From NCBI GenBank assembly GCA_030529505.1, contig JAUMWT010000003.1, positions 58,253-122,252 of the forward strand: a DNA stretch of 64,000 nucleotides, written 5' to 3'. Below are positions 41,673 through 51,590 of this stretch, piece by piece; position 1 is the stretch's first letter, and the number at the start of each line of letters is the position of its first letter. Origin of the DNA: Allobrachymonas sp. (lineage in GTDB: Bacteria; Pseudomonadota; Gammaproteobacteria; Burkholderiales; Burkholderiaceae_C). The translations under genes and the position numbers were made by a program. The notes beneath the pieces are model-generated. The model was not told the DNA's origin, searched no databases, and saw nothing but the letters and a program-made list of their open reading frames with translations.

Positions 41673-42539
41673 TCAGCGCCGGTTGCGGCTCCACACGCTG
41701 CCGATGGATGCCGCCATGATGCAGCCGATGGCCAGCCATTGCCGCAGGGGCAGTGATTCGTGCAGCACCAGCACGCCAGCCAGTGCGGCCACGGCGGGCT
41801 CCAGGCTGAGCATGATGCCGAAGGTATGGCGCGGCAAGCGTTTGAGGGCGTACATCTCCAGCGAGCTGGGAATGGCACTGGCCACCAGTGCCACCACCAG
41901 CCCCATCAGCAACACCTGGGGTTGCAGCAGCGCGGCCACGCCCGCGTGCGCCACGCCCACTGGCACGGCCACCAACGCAGCCGCCAACAGGCCCAGCGAA
42001 ACCGAATGCCCCGCGTGCAAATGGCTCACCCGCTTGCCAAACAGGATGTAAATGGCCCACATGGTGGCCGCCCCCAGCGCCCAGCCTACGCCCCTCAGGT
42101 CAAGCGCCTGCACCTGCCCGCCCAAGGGCAGCAGCAGGCCCAGCCCCAGCACGACCAGCGCAATCCACACATAGTCCAGCCGCCTGCGCGAATCGTAAAA
42201 AGCCACGGCCAGCGGGCCGGTGAATTCAATGGCCACCGCCACACCGAAAGGGATGCTGCGAATCGCCAGATAGAACATCACATTCATGGCGCCCAGCGAC
42301 AAACCGTAGAGCAGCAGCGGGCGCACGTCGGCCCGCGCCAAAGGCCAGCGCCAGGGCCGCCACACCAACAGCAAGATCAGGGCCGACAGACCCACGCGCA
42401 AAGCGCTGGTGCCCTGCGAGCCGATGATGGGAAAGAGCCGCTTGGCAAACGAGGTGCCCAGCGCCAAAGCCGACACAGCGCCCACCAACGCCAACACGGG
42501 CCAAAGCGAAGAGGCGTTGTGATCGCTGCGTTCGGACAT
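41673..42539 (-). CDS. rhtA: EamA-family exporter, RhtA-like
   Basis: Inner-membrane DMT transporter of 288 aa with about ten helices, close to the threonine/homoserine exporter RhtA. Recognisable segments: ALGTSFAKRLFPIIGSQGTSALRVGLSALIL, YGLSLGAMNVMFYLAIRSIPFGVAVAIEFTGPLAVA, and SSLEMYALKRLPRHTFGIMLSLEPAVAAL. The start MSERSDHN is chosen because it gives the family length; 50 upstream in-frame residues to 42689 look non-native. No ribosome-binding site is evident. Substrate is inferred. Confidence 0.87.
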   Translation of the reverse strand: MSERSDHNASSLWPVLALVGAVSALALGTSFAKRLFPIIGSQGTSALRVGLSALILLLVWRPWRWPLARADVRPLLLYGLSLGAMNVMFYLAIRSIPFGVAVAIEFTGPLAVAFYDSRRRLDYVWIALVVLGLGLLLPLGGQVQALDLRGVGWALGAATMWAIYILFGKRVSHLHAGHSVSLGLLAAALVAVPVGVAHAGVAALLQPQVLLMGLVVALVASAIPSSLEMYALKRLPRHTFGIMLSLEPAVAALAGVLVLHESLPLRQWLAIGCIMAASIGSVWSRNRR

Positions 42540-43520
42540 GAAAAACAGAAAAGAATAAGAAAAGCAAAAGAGGCGCGCGGGCCGCAAACAACACAACACG
42601 CGGCGGCTGTGAACGTTTGGCACCGCTTTTCTGCATGCCGCCCATACCGCGCACCACTGCGCGATGCATTGCGTCATGGCTCGCGTCATACATTGATTGC
42701 ACAGAGCGGCGGCAGGCGGCGAATTGTAGGTGTTGGGGCATCAGCACCACGCTGCGAACGGGCTGCCACCCACCCATTCACTCACAAACACCTAGGGGCT
42801 GTCACACTATTAAGTTAAGCCGCTTCCCTTGGGGTTGCGCTCAAAAGGCCATCGCCTGCGCTGCTAGCCTGGCCAAGCGTCACATGGCAGCGTCTGGCGC
42901 CTTGGCCAGTGGCCTTTTGAAGCGCAAGGCATCGTTCAAAGAAGCGTGAACAGACACTGGCAACCCTTCACCCGGTTTTGCTACGCCGCCGCACCTGCCG
43001 TTTGCAGGCTTGAAGGGCGCTGCAGCCAGCGGCCCCAAGGCTGCCGCCTCAAGGCCCACCGCCGGATTTTCACCCCCCACAGCCCCGCACTTTTTTGCTT
43101 CATCACCGCAAAAAGTCATTGGAGCCAGCGCAATGTGTCCCGCACCATGCACCGCATACACCGCGAGTTGATCGCTTGCCTCTTGCGCAGAAAGCACAGA
43201 AAAGGCAAGTTCCCGCGGCTGAGGCATGCATCCGGCTGGACGCAAGCAGCCCATCCGCATCGAATGCAGCATTGAATTCAGCGTTGAGGCTCACATCGAG
43301 ATTTGCTTTGCCCCACAGGGCAACACAACCTCATCCTTGCTTGCACGCCGTGTTCGCCCTTCCTGCCTTCGTTGCTTTCTTCGCTTTGCTCATCTGGCCC
43401 GCAGTGGCACAATCAAGCGCCTACACACAGACAGATGACACGGCAGATGGCAAGGGGCGCCAAGCAAGCGATCACTGGCAAACTGGCCGCCCAGCCAAGG
43501 TTTGAGCAAGAGGAAGCATC
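42540..43520. other. Long region without a supported gene
   Basis: About 980 bases upstream of the RhtA-like gene and the GYF_2 gene. Several short frames exist on both strands (for example 42946-43275 plus and 42880-43272 minus), but none has a ribosome-binding site, a recognisable domain or family-like composition. It may be decayed sequence. A GGGGCTGTCACACTATTAAG stretch near 42794 is unlike its surroundings but matched nothing I know. Confidence 0.5.
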
Positions 43521-44387
43521 ATGAGCGAGCGCCCCACACTCTGGTGGTATGCATCGGGCGAACAGAAGTTCGGCCCCTATTCCGAGGCCCAGTTGCGCGA
43601 TCTGGCGCAAGCGGGCCATGTGGGGCCGAATGATCTGGTGTGGCACCATGGGCTGACGGACTGGGTACCCGCCACCACCATCGAAGCTTTGCTGCCTGCA
43701 ACGCCCGTCATGCCCCCTGCAGCTGGTGCGCCCGCTACACCGCTTGATTCGCCACCCGACTTGCCTATCCCCTGGCCCGGCGCGCCCAATGCCTCTGACG
43801 CATCGAACGCATCGGCCACAGGGCCTAAGCTTGAAACCGACGCGCCACGCTCCCTGCCCTCGTGGCTAGATGCCGTGCTACCCAAAACTGAAAAGGCCAC
43901 GGCACATCCGCACAGCCCCAGCCCAGCAGACCCGCTGGCCCTGTTCGTGGGCGAAAACTATTCTTTTTACGCGCGCCGCTGGGCCGAATCCGACCAGCGC
44001 TTCGGCGGCAAGCTGTCGTGGAACTGGGCGGCGTTTTTTCTGGGCCCGATCTGGATGGTGTACCGCAAGATGTATGCGCACTGCGCGGCCCTGCTGGCCG
44101 CTTCCCTTGTGCTCACGGCCATTGCCCAAGCCTCGGGGGCTTCGGTTGAAGACATCCTCAAGTGGCAGATGCAGGCAGGCCCGGCCATCAGCTTCTTGCT
44201 GGGCCTGTTCGGCAACTGGCTCTATCGCCTGCACGCCGAGCGCAAAGTGCGCCAAATCATCGATGCCAGCGGCCACAGCGAGCAGGCCCGGCTGCTGCTG
44301 GCACGACAAGGAGGCGTTAACCTGACCACAGCCCTGGCGCTGCTGACGCTTGTGGTGCTCGCCTGGCTCATGGGGCCCAAGCCCTGA
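43521..44387 (+). CDS. GYF_2 (DUF4339) and DUF2628 membrane protein
   Basis: Unknown function. Residues 1-58 form a GYF_2/DUF4339 domain (WWYASGEQKFGPYSEAQLRDLAQAGHVGPNDLVW), a small protein-interaction module. A Pro/Ala/Ser-rich linker spans about 59-140. The C-terminal part has the DUF2628 pattern (SWNWAAFFLGPIWMVYRKMY) and three or four hydrophobic segments. It is therefore an inner-membrane protein with a cytoplasmic peptide-binding tip. A GAGGAAG site lies before the ATG. No operon partner. Confidence 0.82.
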   Translation: MSERPTLWWYASGEQKFGPYSEAQLRDLAQAGHVGPNDLVWHHGLTDWVPATTIEALLPATPVMPPAAGAPATPLDSPPDLPIPWPGAPNASDASNASATGPKLETDAPRSLPSWLDAVLPKTEKATAHPHSPSPADPLALFVGENYSFYARRWAESDQRFGGKLSWNWAAFFLGPIWMVYRKMYAHCAALLAASLVLTAIAQASGASVEDILKWQMQAGPAISFLLGLFGNWLYRLHAERKVRQIIDASGHSEQARLLLARQGGVNLTTALALLTLVVLAWLMGPKP

Positions 44388-44780
44388 ACGGCCCGCTGCC
44401 CATCCTTTTCATGCAAGGCAAGACCCTTGCTTCAGCGGTCGGTTCCTGCCGCAGCATTTGATTCCGCACTCAAGCTGAGCGAATCCGCCGCGCGGCCCCA
44501 TCTGGCCCACCCGGCCCCACGGTTTGCCACACATGCCCGGTGGCTCAAGCCAGCCATTGGCCCGGCAGCGTCTCTGCATTGGGCGTGATTTTGACCACTT
44601 AGCCGCACAAACACAGCCGCGGCTATCGGCCTTTTATTTCCCTACGCTTTGCAAGGCTGATCGCCAGGCCGCGCCGCGCCTGGCGCTGATGCATATGAGC
44701 AAAAGTAATTTCAAAGCCTGCACAATGCCTGCATCTCATCGCAAAACCATTGCAACCCTTTTGACGCAGGAGCACCGCCC
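44388..44780. other. Intergenic region before cysK
   Basis: About 390 bases with no supported gene. A weak GCAAGG / CCTTGC hairpin near 44414 could end the GYF_2 transcript. The cysK promoter must lie here, but no convincing hexamer pair was found. Confidence 0.4.
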
Positions 44781-45707
44781 ATGAAAGCCGCATCCGTACT
44801 CGACACCATCGGCCGCACGCCGCACATCCGTTTTGACCGTCTCTTTCCCGGCCACGAGGTCTGGATCAAGGCCGAGCGTTTCAACCCCGGCGGCAGCATC
44901 AAAGACCGCATTGCGCTGGCCATGATCGAGGCGGCCGAGCAGTCGGGCCAGCTCAAGCCCGGCGCCACCATTGTGGAGCCCACCAGCGGCAACACCGGCG
45001 TGGGGCTGGCAATGGTGGCTGCCGTCAAGGGCTACAAGCTGATCCTCGTCATGCCCGAAAGCATGAGCGTGGAGCGCCGCCGCCTGATGCTGGCTTATGG
45101 CGCAAGTTTCGACCTCACGCCCAAAGAGAAGGGCATGAAAGGTGCCATTGCCCGCGCCGAAGAATTGGTGGCGCAATTCAGCGCCCAAGGCCAAACGGCC
45201 TGGATGCCCCAGCAGTTCGACAACGCCGCCAACCCCGACATCCACGCCCGCACCACGGCGCAAGAAATCATCAGCGACTTTCCCGAAGGGCTGGATGCGC
45301 TCGTCACCGGCGTGGGCACGGGCGGCCACATCAGCGGCGTGGCACGGGTGCTCAAGCAGCAGTGGCCGCAGCTGAAGGTGTTTGCGGTGGAGCCCACGCT
45401 CTCGCCCGTCATCAGCGGCGGTGCGCCTGGCCCGCACCCGATTCAGGGCATTGGCGCGGGCTTCATCCCCAAAAACCTCGACACCAGCTTGCTGGACGGC
45501 AGCATCCAGGTCGAAGGCCCTGCCGCCATGGAATTTGCCCGCCGCGCCGCCACGCAAGAGGGGCTGCTGGTCGGCATCAGCAGCGGCGCCACGCTGGCCG
45601 CCATTGCGCAAAAGCTGCCCGAGCTACCCGCCAAGGCCCGCGTGCTGGGCTTCAACTACGACACGGGCGAGCGTTACCTCTCGATCGAAGGCTTTTTGCC
45701 GGCTTGA
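44781..45707 (+). CDS. cysK: Cysteine synthase (O-acetylserine sulfhydrylase)
   Basis: PLP enzyme making cysteine from O-acetylserine and sulfide. It has 308 aa. The PLP lysine is Lys41 in NPGGSIKDR. The substrate loop TSGNTG is at 68-73. The phosphate-binding [10 protein letters not shown] lies near residue 175, and GISSGA near 266 is the PLP-nitrogen motif. The sequence looks CysK-like, but CysM/CysK subtype cannot be settled by eye. GGAG lies 11 bases before the ATG. Confidence 0.93.
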   Translation: MKAASVLDTIGRTPHIRFDRLFPGHEVWIKAERFNPGGSIKDRIALAMIEAAEQSGQLKPGATIVEPTSGNTGVGLAMVAAVKGYKLILVMPESMSVERRRLMLAYGASFDLTPKEKGMKGAIARAEELVAQFSAQGQTAWMPQQFDNAANPDIHARTTAQEIISDFPEGLDALVTGVGTGGHISGVARVLKQQWPQLKVFAVEPTLSPVISGGAPGPHPIQGIGAGFIPKNLDTSLLDGSIQVEGPAAMEFARRAATQEGLLVGISSGATLAAIAQKLPELPAKARVLGFNYDTGERYLSIEGFLPA

Positions 45708-45768
45708 CCCTCATCAGACACCACCCGCCTGCGCTTGGTGGCCACACCCCTTGCGGCTACAAGACCTT

Positions 45769-45801
45769 CATTTGCCCATCGCTTCATGAAATGGGCAAAT
45801 G
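45769..45801. terminator. Hairpin between convergent cysK and methyltransferase genes
   Basis: Perfect 11-bp arms CATTTGCCCAT and ATGGGCAAATG around an 11-base loop, in the 130-base gap between two converging genes. No U-tract on either side, so termination strength is uncertain. Confidence 0.55.
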
Positions 45802-45837
45802 CTGGTCAAGCACCAACTAGCCGCCTAGATAGCTTGC

Positions 45838-46284
45838 CTAAAGCCAACGCCGCGTTGTCCGGCAATAGCGGCGATAGGCCTCGCCGAATTTTTGTTCCAA
45901 GGCTCGCTCTTCGGGCACGATTTGAAACCGATTCAGGTACAGCACGAAGCCTGCCACCCCCACCCAGGCAGCGGCATGCGCCAGGCAAACGGCCCATGCC
46001 GCCAATATCAGCGCCATGCCCAAATACATCGGATTGCGGCTGAAGCGGTAAATGCCATCTGACACAATGCAATGGCTTTGCTCGGGTGCACGCGGATCGA
46101 GCGTCGTCTGCACCCGAACGAAGGCCCACGCCCCTGCCGCCATCGCAGCAGCGCCCGCCACGGCCAAAAGCACGGCCAGCCCTGCCGATGCAGGCAAAGC
46201 ACCCACGGGCACGACTGCAGCCATTGCCCACATCAAAGCGGCAAGCAGCACCAGCAGCAAAACGGGTGGCACTTTCAAGCGCAT
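45838..46284 (-). CDS. Isoprenylcysteine methyltransferase-like membrane protein
   Basis: 148-aa integral membrane protein of the ICMT/PEMT superfamily. Four hydrophobic segments are visible. The SAM-binding signature region has VSDGIYRFSRNPMYLGMAL, and the C-terminal EERALEQKFGEAYRRYCRTTRRW is the usual conserved end. In bacteria such proteins methylate lipids or unknown small substrates; the true substrate is unknown. A GAGGAG site precedes the ATG. Confidence 0.87.
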   Translation of the reverse strand: MRLKVPPVLLLVLLAALMWAMAAVVPVGALPASAGLAVLLAVAGAAAMAAGAWAFVRVQTTLDPRAPEQSHCIVSDGIYRFSRNPMYLGMALILAAWAVCLAHAAAWVGVAGFVLYLNRFQIVPEERALEQKFGEAYRRYCRTTRRWL

Positions 46285-46549
46285 GGCTCATCTCCTCGAC
46301 CTCGATCACGCTCGCGCAGCACTGGCATCGGCCCTTTTGCGTGCAAGAAAGACGAATCGCTGGCTGCACATACAAACCCAAAACTTGCCAAATTATCCGT
46401 TTGCAGCGCTGGCATCCATAGCGCTTGTATTGGGCTTCCTTTGCTGATCACGCCGCGCTGCATACTTTGGGTAACGCAAAACCGCATGCATGCTCACAGC
46501 AGCTACACTGCCTGCTGCTTTTCCTGCATGCACGCATGCCTGCCCGCCC

Positions 46550-47344
46550 ATGAACCGATCTTCGTACCGCCCGCCCTCCGCCCACCGCAATCGCCCTGCC
46601 CCTGCCCTTGCCGCGCAAACCTCATCGCCCAGCAAACCCGCCGCGCTGGGCTGGATGCACACGGCGCGCTTTCTCACCACGGCCGCGCAGCTGCACCAGC
46701 TGCCGCCGCTGGACGTGCCCGAAATCGCTTTCGTGGGCCGTTCCAACGCGGGCAAATCCACCTGCATTAACACCCTCACACAGCAAAAGCAGCTGGCCTT
46801 TGCCTCCAAAACACCGGGGCGCACCCAACACATCAACCTGTTTGCCTTGGGTCGCCAAGGCCAGACGGACGCCGTGCTGGCCGACCTGCCCGGCTACGGT
46901 TACGCCGCCGTGCCCCTGGCCGACAAGGAACGCTGGCAGCAAGTCATGGCGCACTACCTGTGCCAACGCGGCAATTTGGCTGGCATCGTCATGCTCTGCG
47001 ATGCCCGGCTGGGCCTGACCGAACTCGACGAGCTGCTGCTGGAACTGATCCGCCCGCGCGTGGAGGAGGGGCTGCCTTTTCTGGTGCTGCTCACCAAGGC
47101 CGACAAGCTCACCCGCACCGAAGGCGCCAAGGCGCTCGACATCACCCGCCTGCAAGCCGGTGGCGGACAAGTCATGCTGTTTTCGGCCCTCAAGAAACAG
47201 GGGCTGGAAACGGTGGCGCAATGGCTGTGGGACACAGCCAGCCAGGCCCGCGCAGCTGCGGCAACTCAAGCAGACGAGGCTGCGGCAGCCAACGATCCGG
47301 CTGCCGCCACAAGCAGCACTGGCGGCGCCAGCCCAGCCGGTTGA
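46550..47344 (+). CDS. engB: Ribosome biogenesis GTP-binding protein EngB/YsxC
   Basis: TrmE-Era-like GTPase needed for 50S ribosome assembly. It has 264 aa from the ATG at 46550. G1 FVGRSNAGKST near residues 60-70, G2 region TPGRTQHIN, G3 DLPGYGYA and G4 TKADKL are present, followed by FSALKKQG. The N-terminal ~40 residues and the Ala-rich C-terminal ~30 residues are extensions beyond typical EngB (about 200-220 aa). An ATG at 46490 is in frame. The start is uncertain, as no Shine-Dalgarno is visible. Confidence 0.92.
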   Translation: MNRSSYRPPSAHRNRPAPALAAQTSSPSKPAALGWMHTARFLTTAAQLHQLPPLDVPEIAFVGRSNAGKSTCINTLTQQKQLAFASKTPGRTQHINLFALGRQGQTDAVLADLPGYGYAAVPLADKERWQQVMAHYLCQRGNLAGIVMLCDARLGLTELDELLLELIRPRVEEGLPFLVLLTKADKLTRTEGAKALDITRLQAGGGQVMLFSALKKQGLETVAQWLWDTASQARAAAATQADEAAAANDPAAATSSTGGASPAG

Positions 47345-47560
47345 GCGCGCTGCCTGGCCGCTTTCCCATCTCGCTGCACCAGCCTCACGCAGCGCATGGC
47401 CGCCTCAACGGCAGTGGTGCAAGCAAGGGGGCAAGCTCAGCGTTGATACCCGTCGCCACGCATTCCTTTCTGCTTTCAGGCGTAGGCGCACCGCGCCCTC
47501 GCTGCCCGCCAGCATCTGTGGCCGCTGCGCCTCATCCAGGGTCGGCAACAGCCCCTCGGC

Positions 47561-47588
47561 TTGCACAAACACGGCCAAACGCTATAAT
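47561..47588 (+). promoter_or_regulatory. Sigma-70 promoter for rplU-rpmA
   Basis: TTGCAC (47561-47566), a 16-base spacer and a perfect TATAAT (47583-47588) lie 50 bases upstream of the rplU start codon. It predicts a short leader of about 40 bases. This is the clearest promoter in the window and fits strong ribosomal-protein expression. Confidence 0.85.
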
Positions 47589-47637
47589 CAGCGGCTCTGC
47601 AAAAATCCGTTTGCAGATCAATTGAAGGAAATTCACT

Positions 47638-47949
47638 ATGTACGCAGTCATAAAAACCGGCGGCAAGCAATACCGCGTGGCAGCCGGCGACAAGATCAAG
47701 GTAGAACAGATTGCTGCGGACGAAGGCAAGGAAATCACCCTCGATCAGGTCTTGGCCGTTGGTAACGGCGACAAACTGACCGTGGGTGCTCCGCTGGTGT
47801 CCGGCGCAAGCGTTGTGGCCAAAGTCATCGCTCACGGCAAGCACGACAAAGTGCGCATCTTCAAGCTGCGCCGCCGCAAGCACTATCAAAAACGCCAGGG
47901 GCACCGCCAGCCGTACACCGAGCTGGAAATTGCTTCCATCAAGGCCTGA
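47638..47949 (+). CDS. rplU: 50S ribosomal protein L21
   Basis: 103-aa ribosomal protein that binds 23S r[27 protein letters not shown] and the C-terminal [16 protein letters not shown] are diagnostic. A GAAGGA site lies 8 bases upstream. First gene of rplU-rpmA, with the standard order and a 21-base gap. Confidence 0.98.
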   Translation: MYAVIKTGGKQYRVAAGDKIKVEQIAADEGKEITLDQVLAVGNGDKLTVGAPLVSGASVVAKVIAHGKHDKVRIFKLRRRKHYQKRQGHRQPYTELEIASIKA

Positions 47950-47970
47950 TCGGCGCAAGGAGAGTCAAAC

Positions 47971-48231
47971 ATGGCACAGAAAAAAGGCGGCGGCTCTACG
48001 CGAAACGGGCGTGATTCCAAGCCCAAAATGCTCGGCGTCAAGGCTTTTGGCGGCGAATTGATCAGTGCTGGCTCCATCATCGTGCGCCAGCGCGGCACCA
48101 AATTCCACCCCGGCAACAACGTGGGCGTCGGTCGCGACCACACCCTGTTCTCGCTGGTGGACGGTCATGTGTCCTTCAGCACACGCGGTGCGCAAAACCG
48201 TCAAGTGGTGGATGTGACCCCGGCCGAATAA
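47971..48231 (+). CDS. rpmA: 50S ribosomal protein L27
   Basis: 86-aa ribosomal protein near the peptidyl-transferase centre. It starts [24 protein letters not shown] and contains [33 protein letters not shown] precedes the ATG. A strong terminator follows. Confidence 0.98.
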   Translation: MAQKKGGGSTRNGRDSKPKMLGVKAFGGELISAGSIIVRQRGTKFHPGNNVGVGRDHTLFSLVDGHVSFSTRGAQNRQVVDVTPAE

Positions 48232-48256
48232 GCCCGCACACCCGCTGCATCAACGC

Positions 48257-48286
48257 AAAAAGCCCCGCCTAGGGGCTTTTTGTTTT
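48257..48286 (+). terminator. Rho-independent terminator after rpmA
   Basis: AAAAAGCCCC / GGGGCTTTTT stem with 5-base loop GCCTA, followed by GTTTT. Confidence 0.92.
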
Positions 48287-49801
<1,515 letters not shown>

Positions 49802-49892
49802 AGCACCGTGCCGCAACTGTGTGGCGTTACCGTGGCGTGACGGGCGTGGTGTTCTGCGCGGCAGGCCATCCAAACCATTGACCATTCATTCC

Positions 49893-49918
49893 AAGCAGCA
49901 CCTCGGTGCTGCTTTTTT
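49893..49918 (+). terminator. Rho-independent terminator after obgE
   Basis: AAGCAGCAC / GTGCTGCTT stem with CTCG loop and TTTT. The T-run abuts the stop codon of the converging Xre-type gene. Confidence 0.88.
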
Positions 49919-50196
49919 CATGGCTGCTCGTTCGCGGCTGGCTCTTCGGGCGGCTTGAGCAGCAGCCACGGCTGCGTGCCCAAGGCGTGCGCCATGCGCT
50001 CGATATTGCTCAGCGACACATTCCAGCGCGAGCGCTCCACCGCCGACACATAGGTGCGATCCAGACCGCACTGGCTCGCCAACTCCTCTTGCGACCAGCC
50101 CTTGTCCACCCGCAGCAAGCGGATGTTGTAGGCGAGCACATCGCGCAGATTGTTGCCGTCTGGCAACGCGGCAGGGGGCTTGGGGCGGGCTGACAT
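49918..50196 (-). CDS. Xre/HTH_3-type transcriptional regulator
   Basis: 92-aa DNA-binding protein. The helix-turn-helix lies at about residues 20-70: LAYNIRLLRVDKGWSQEELASQCGLDRTYVSAVERSRWNVSLSNIERMAHALG. A short Pro/Glu-rich tail follows. The start at 50196 is preferred; the frame runs on to 50298 but reads into AT-rich sequence. It is divergent from the unknown gene at 50366, which it may regulate. Its own base composition is like the chromosome's, unlike the genes to its right. Confidence 0.82.
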   Translation of the reverse strand: MSARPKPPAALPDGNNLRDVLAYNIRLLRVDKGWSQEELASQCGLDRTYVSAVERSRWNVSLSNIERMAHALGTQPWLLLKPPEEPAANEQP

Positions 50197-50365
50197 CTTG
50201 CCAGCACAGTGACATGATGATACATTTGCATCTACGGAGTTTGCTTCACACAACAAACTCTGAAATTTTTGTTGAGCCTCTTGCATGCCTGGCGTCAAGA
50301 GGTTTAGTTATGTCTTGAGAGAAGCGCTGTTTTTAATTTCTGTTTTTTCCAAGAAAGGAATTTAA

Positions 50366-50851
50366 ATGTCGGAAATAGCAGGCATTGCAATTATTTTTTA
50401 TTGCATATACTGGATAATATCTCGAATTATTAGAAAAATCAACTCAACAAAAAACAAGATGGATTCAGAGCAATTATTTTTTCGGGCAAGCAAAAACTGC
50501 AAATACAGAATTTTTAATGATCAAACAGGTTTAGCAGTCAACCCCGCAGAAGAAAAAATAATTCTTATCAATGGCAAGTTGATAAAAGAATATCATTTTA
50601 ACGACATTAGAGAATGGAGGTCAATGTTTCAATCAGGAGGCTTCTCCATTGGTCCAGGCGTAGGAAGCGCCTTTTATAACAAAGGTCAAATTGAGAACAA
50701 TAAGGCCAATACTGGAATATCATTTCGTGTAAAAGACATTGATCATGCAGAGTGGTTTGTTAGGTTTCCTTACGAAGGAGATATTAAGGCAAATCTTGCA
50801 AAATGGAATGAAATACTGAATCAATATGTTCGAGAAAGAGTGCCCGAATGA
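50366..50851 (+). CDS. Unknown AT-rich gene, possible DUF4755-like protein
   Basis: Not firmly recognised. The 161-aa protein has an N-terminal membrane helix (IAGIAIIFYCIYWIISRIIRK, residues 4-24), then a soluble domain containing YRIFNDQTGLAVNPAEEKIILIN, YHFNDIREWRS and GISFRVKDIDHAEWFVRFP. This pattern, a cytosolic PH-like beta domain after one helix, recalls DUF4755, but I am not sure. An AAGAAAGGA site precedes the ATG. Base composition is clearly AT-rich compared with obgE and proB, which suggests horizontal acquisition. Confidence 0.75.
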   Translation: MSEIAGIAIIFYCIYWIISRIIRKINSTKNKMDSEQLFFRASKNCKYRIFNDQTGLAVNPAEEKIILINGKLIKEYHFNDIREWRSMFQSGGFSIGPGVGSAFYNKGQIENNKANTGISFRVKDIDHAEWFVRFPYEGDIKANLAKWNEILNQYVRERVPE

Positions 50852-50907
50852 TAGTAAAAAATTCTAAATTCACGCAAATCTATTGATTTTCAATTTATGC
50901 GTGCTTC

Positions 50908-51012
50908 ATGAATATTCAAAGAGAGGCAATAATCATTGTTGAAAATCGGGAGAGGTGGGAAGCAATAGGCTCTGTTATTATCTGGGAGGGAGAATGCAAG
51001 GGGCCTGCTTAA
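50908..51012 (+). CDS. Small ORF of 34 codons in the AT-rich insert
   Basis: ATG-initiated frame encoding a 34-residue peptide, MNIQREAIIIVENRERWEA at its start and ending WEGECKGPA. No clear ribosome-binding site. The composition is protein-like (balanced charged and hydrophobic residues), so it may be a real small gene or a fragment of a larger lost one. Confidence 0.3.
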   Translation: MNIQREAIIIVENRERWEAIGSVIIWEGECKGPA

Positions 51013-51113
51013 TAACTACTTTACAAGGAGGCAAGCCCGTTTATTAGTTAAAAAAAGCGTCATTAGATGGATTCCATTGTGGTTTGAAAGTTCAAGTTTT
51101 TTTCGAGCATCAT

Positions 51114-51473
51114 ATGAAAAATTTTTCTATTCTTTTATTGATTGCAATGCTAACGGCCTGCTCAAGTGGCGAGCCCTCCAACTCCGAGATTAATGAGGCT
51201 GTAAAAAGAATGTGGACAAGGCTGACGCTGATCCAAGGGGAGTCATCGGTACCTAGATTGCTTTCCGTGAAAAAGAAGGCCTGTACAGCTGTTGCAGAAA
51301 AAGTGAGCTACAAGTGTGAAATATCCTTGGAAATGGAAATGGGTGGAGAAAAAAAGACAGAAACTGAATCGTTTACCTTCATGAAGCAAGAAGACAAATG
51401 GGAGATTGTTTCGCTTTTAGTTTTGATTAAGTCTTCAGTCCTCTTTGCTCAAAATCATTTATTGATTATCTGA
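51114..51473 (+). CDS. Unknown AT-rich lipoprotein
   Basis: 119-aa protein with a clear lipoprotein signal (MKNFSILLLIAMLTAC), with lipidated Cys16 predicted. The mature part is short and charged (KKKACTAVAEKVSYKCEISLEMEMGG), with two further cysteines that could form a disulfide. The C-terminus is unusually hydrophobic (LLVLIKSSVLFAQNHLLII) and may result from a frameshift near the end. The function is unknown. The AT-rich composition matches the gene at 50366. A terminator-like structure follows. Confidence 0.72.
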   Translation: MKNFSILLLIAMLTACSSGEPSNSEINEAVKRMWTRLTLIQGESSVPRLLSVKKKACTAVAEKVSYKCEISLEMEMGGEKKTETESFTFMKQEDKWEIVSLLVLIKSSVLFAQNHLLII

Positions 51474-51484
51474 TTTTGATCTGG

Positions 51485-51542
51485 CCGTGCTATTGCTGTT
51501 ATTGCTGGCAAGGAAATGCCAAACAGTATTGCACGGTTTTTT
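51485..51542 (+). terminator. Long imperfect terminator before proB
   Basis: CCGTGC (51485-51490) pairs with GCACGG (51531-51536), continuing inward with an imperfect stem and an inner TGGCA / TGCCA hairpin; TTTTTT follows. It marks the right edge of the AT-rich insert and separates it from proB. Confidence 0.75.
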
Positions 51543-51590
51543 CATGCCGATGAACGCGCTGCCCGTCTGCACAAATGTAAGATTAAGGGC

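Noticed and set aside
42946-43275. 109-codon plus-strand frame before the GYF_2 gene
   Set aside because: Arg/His/Cys-rich, no ribosome-binding site, no family resemblance.
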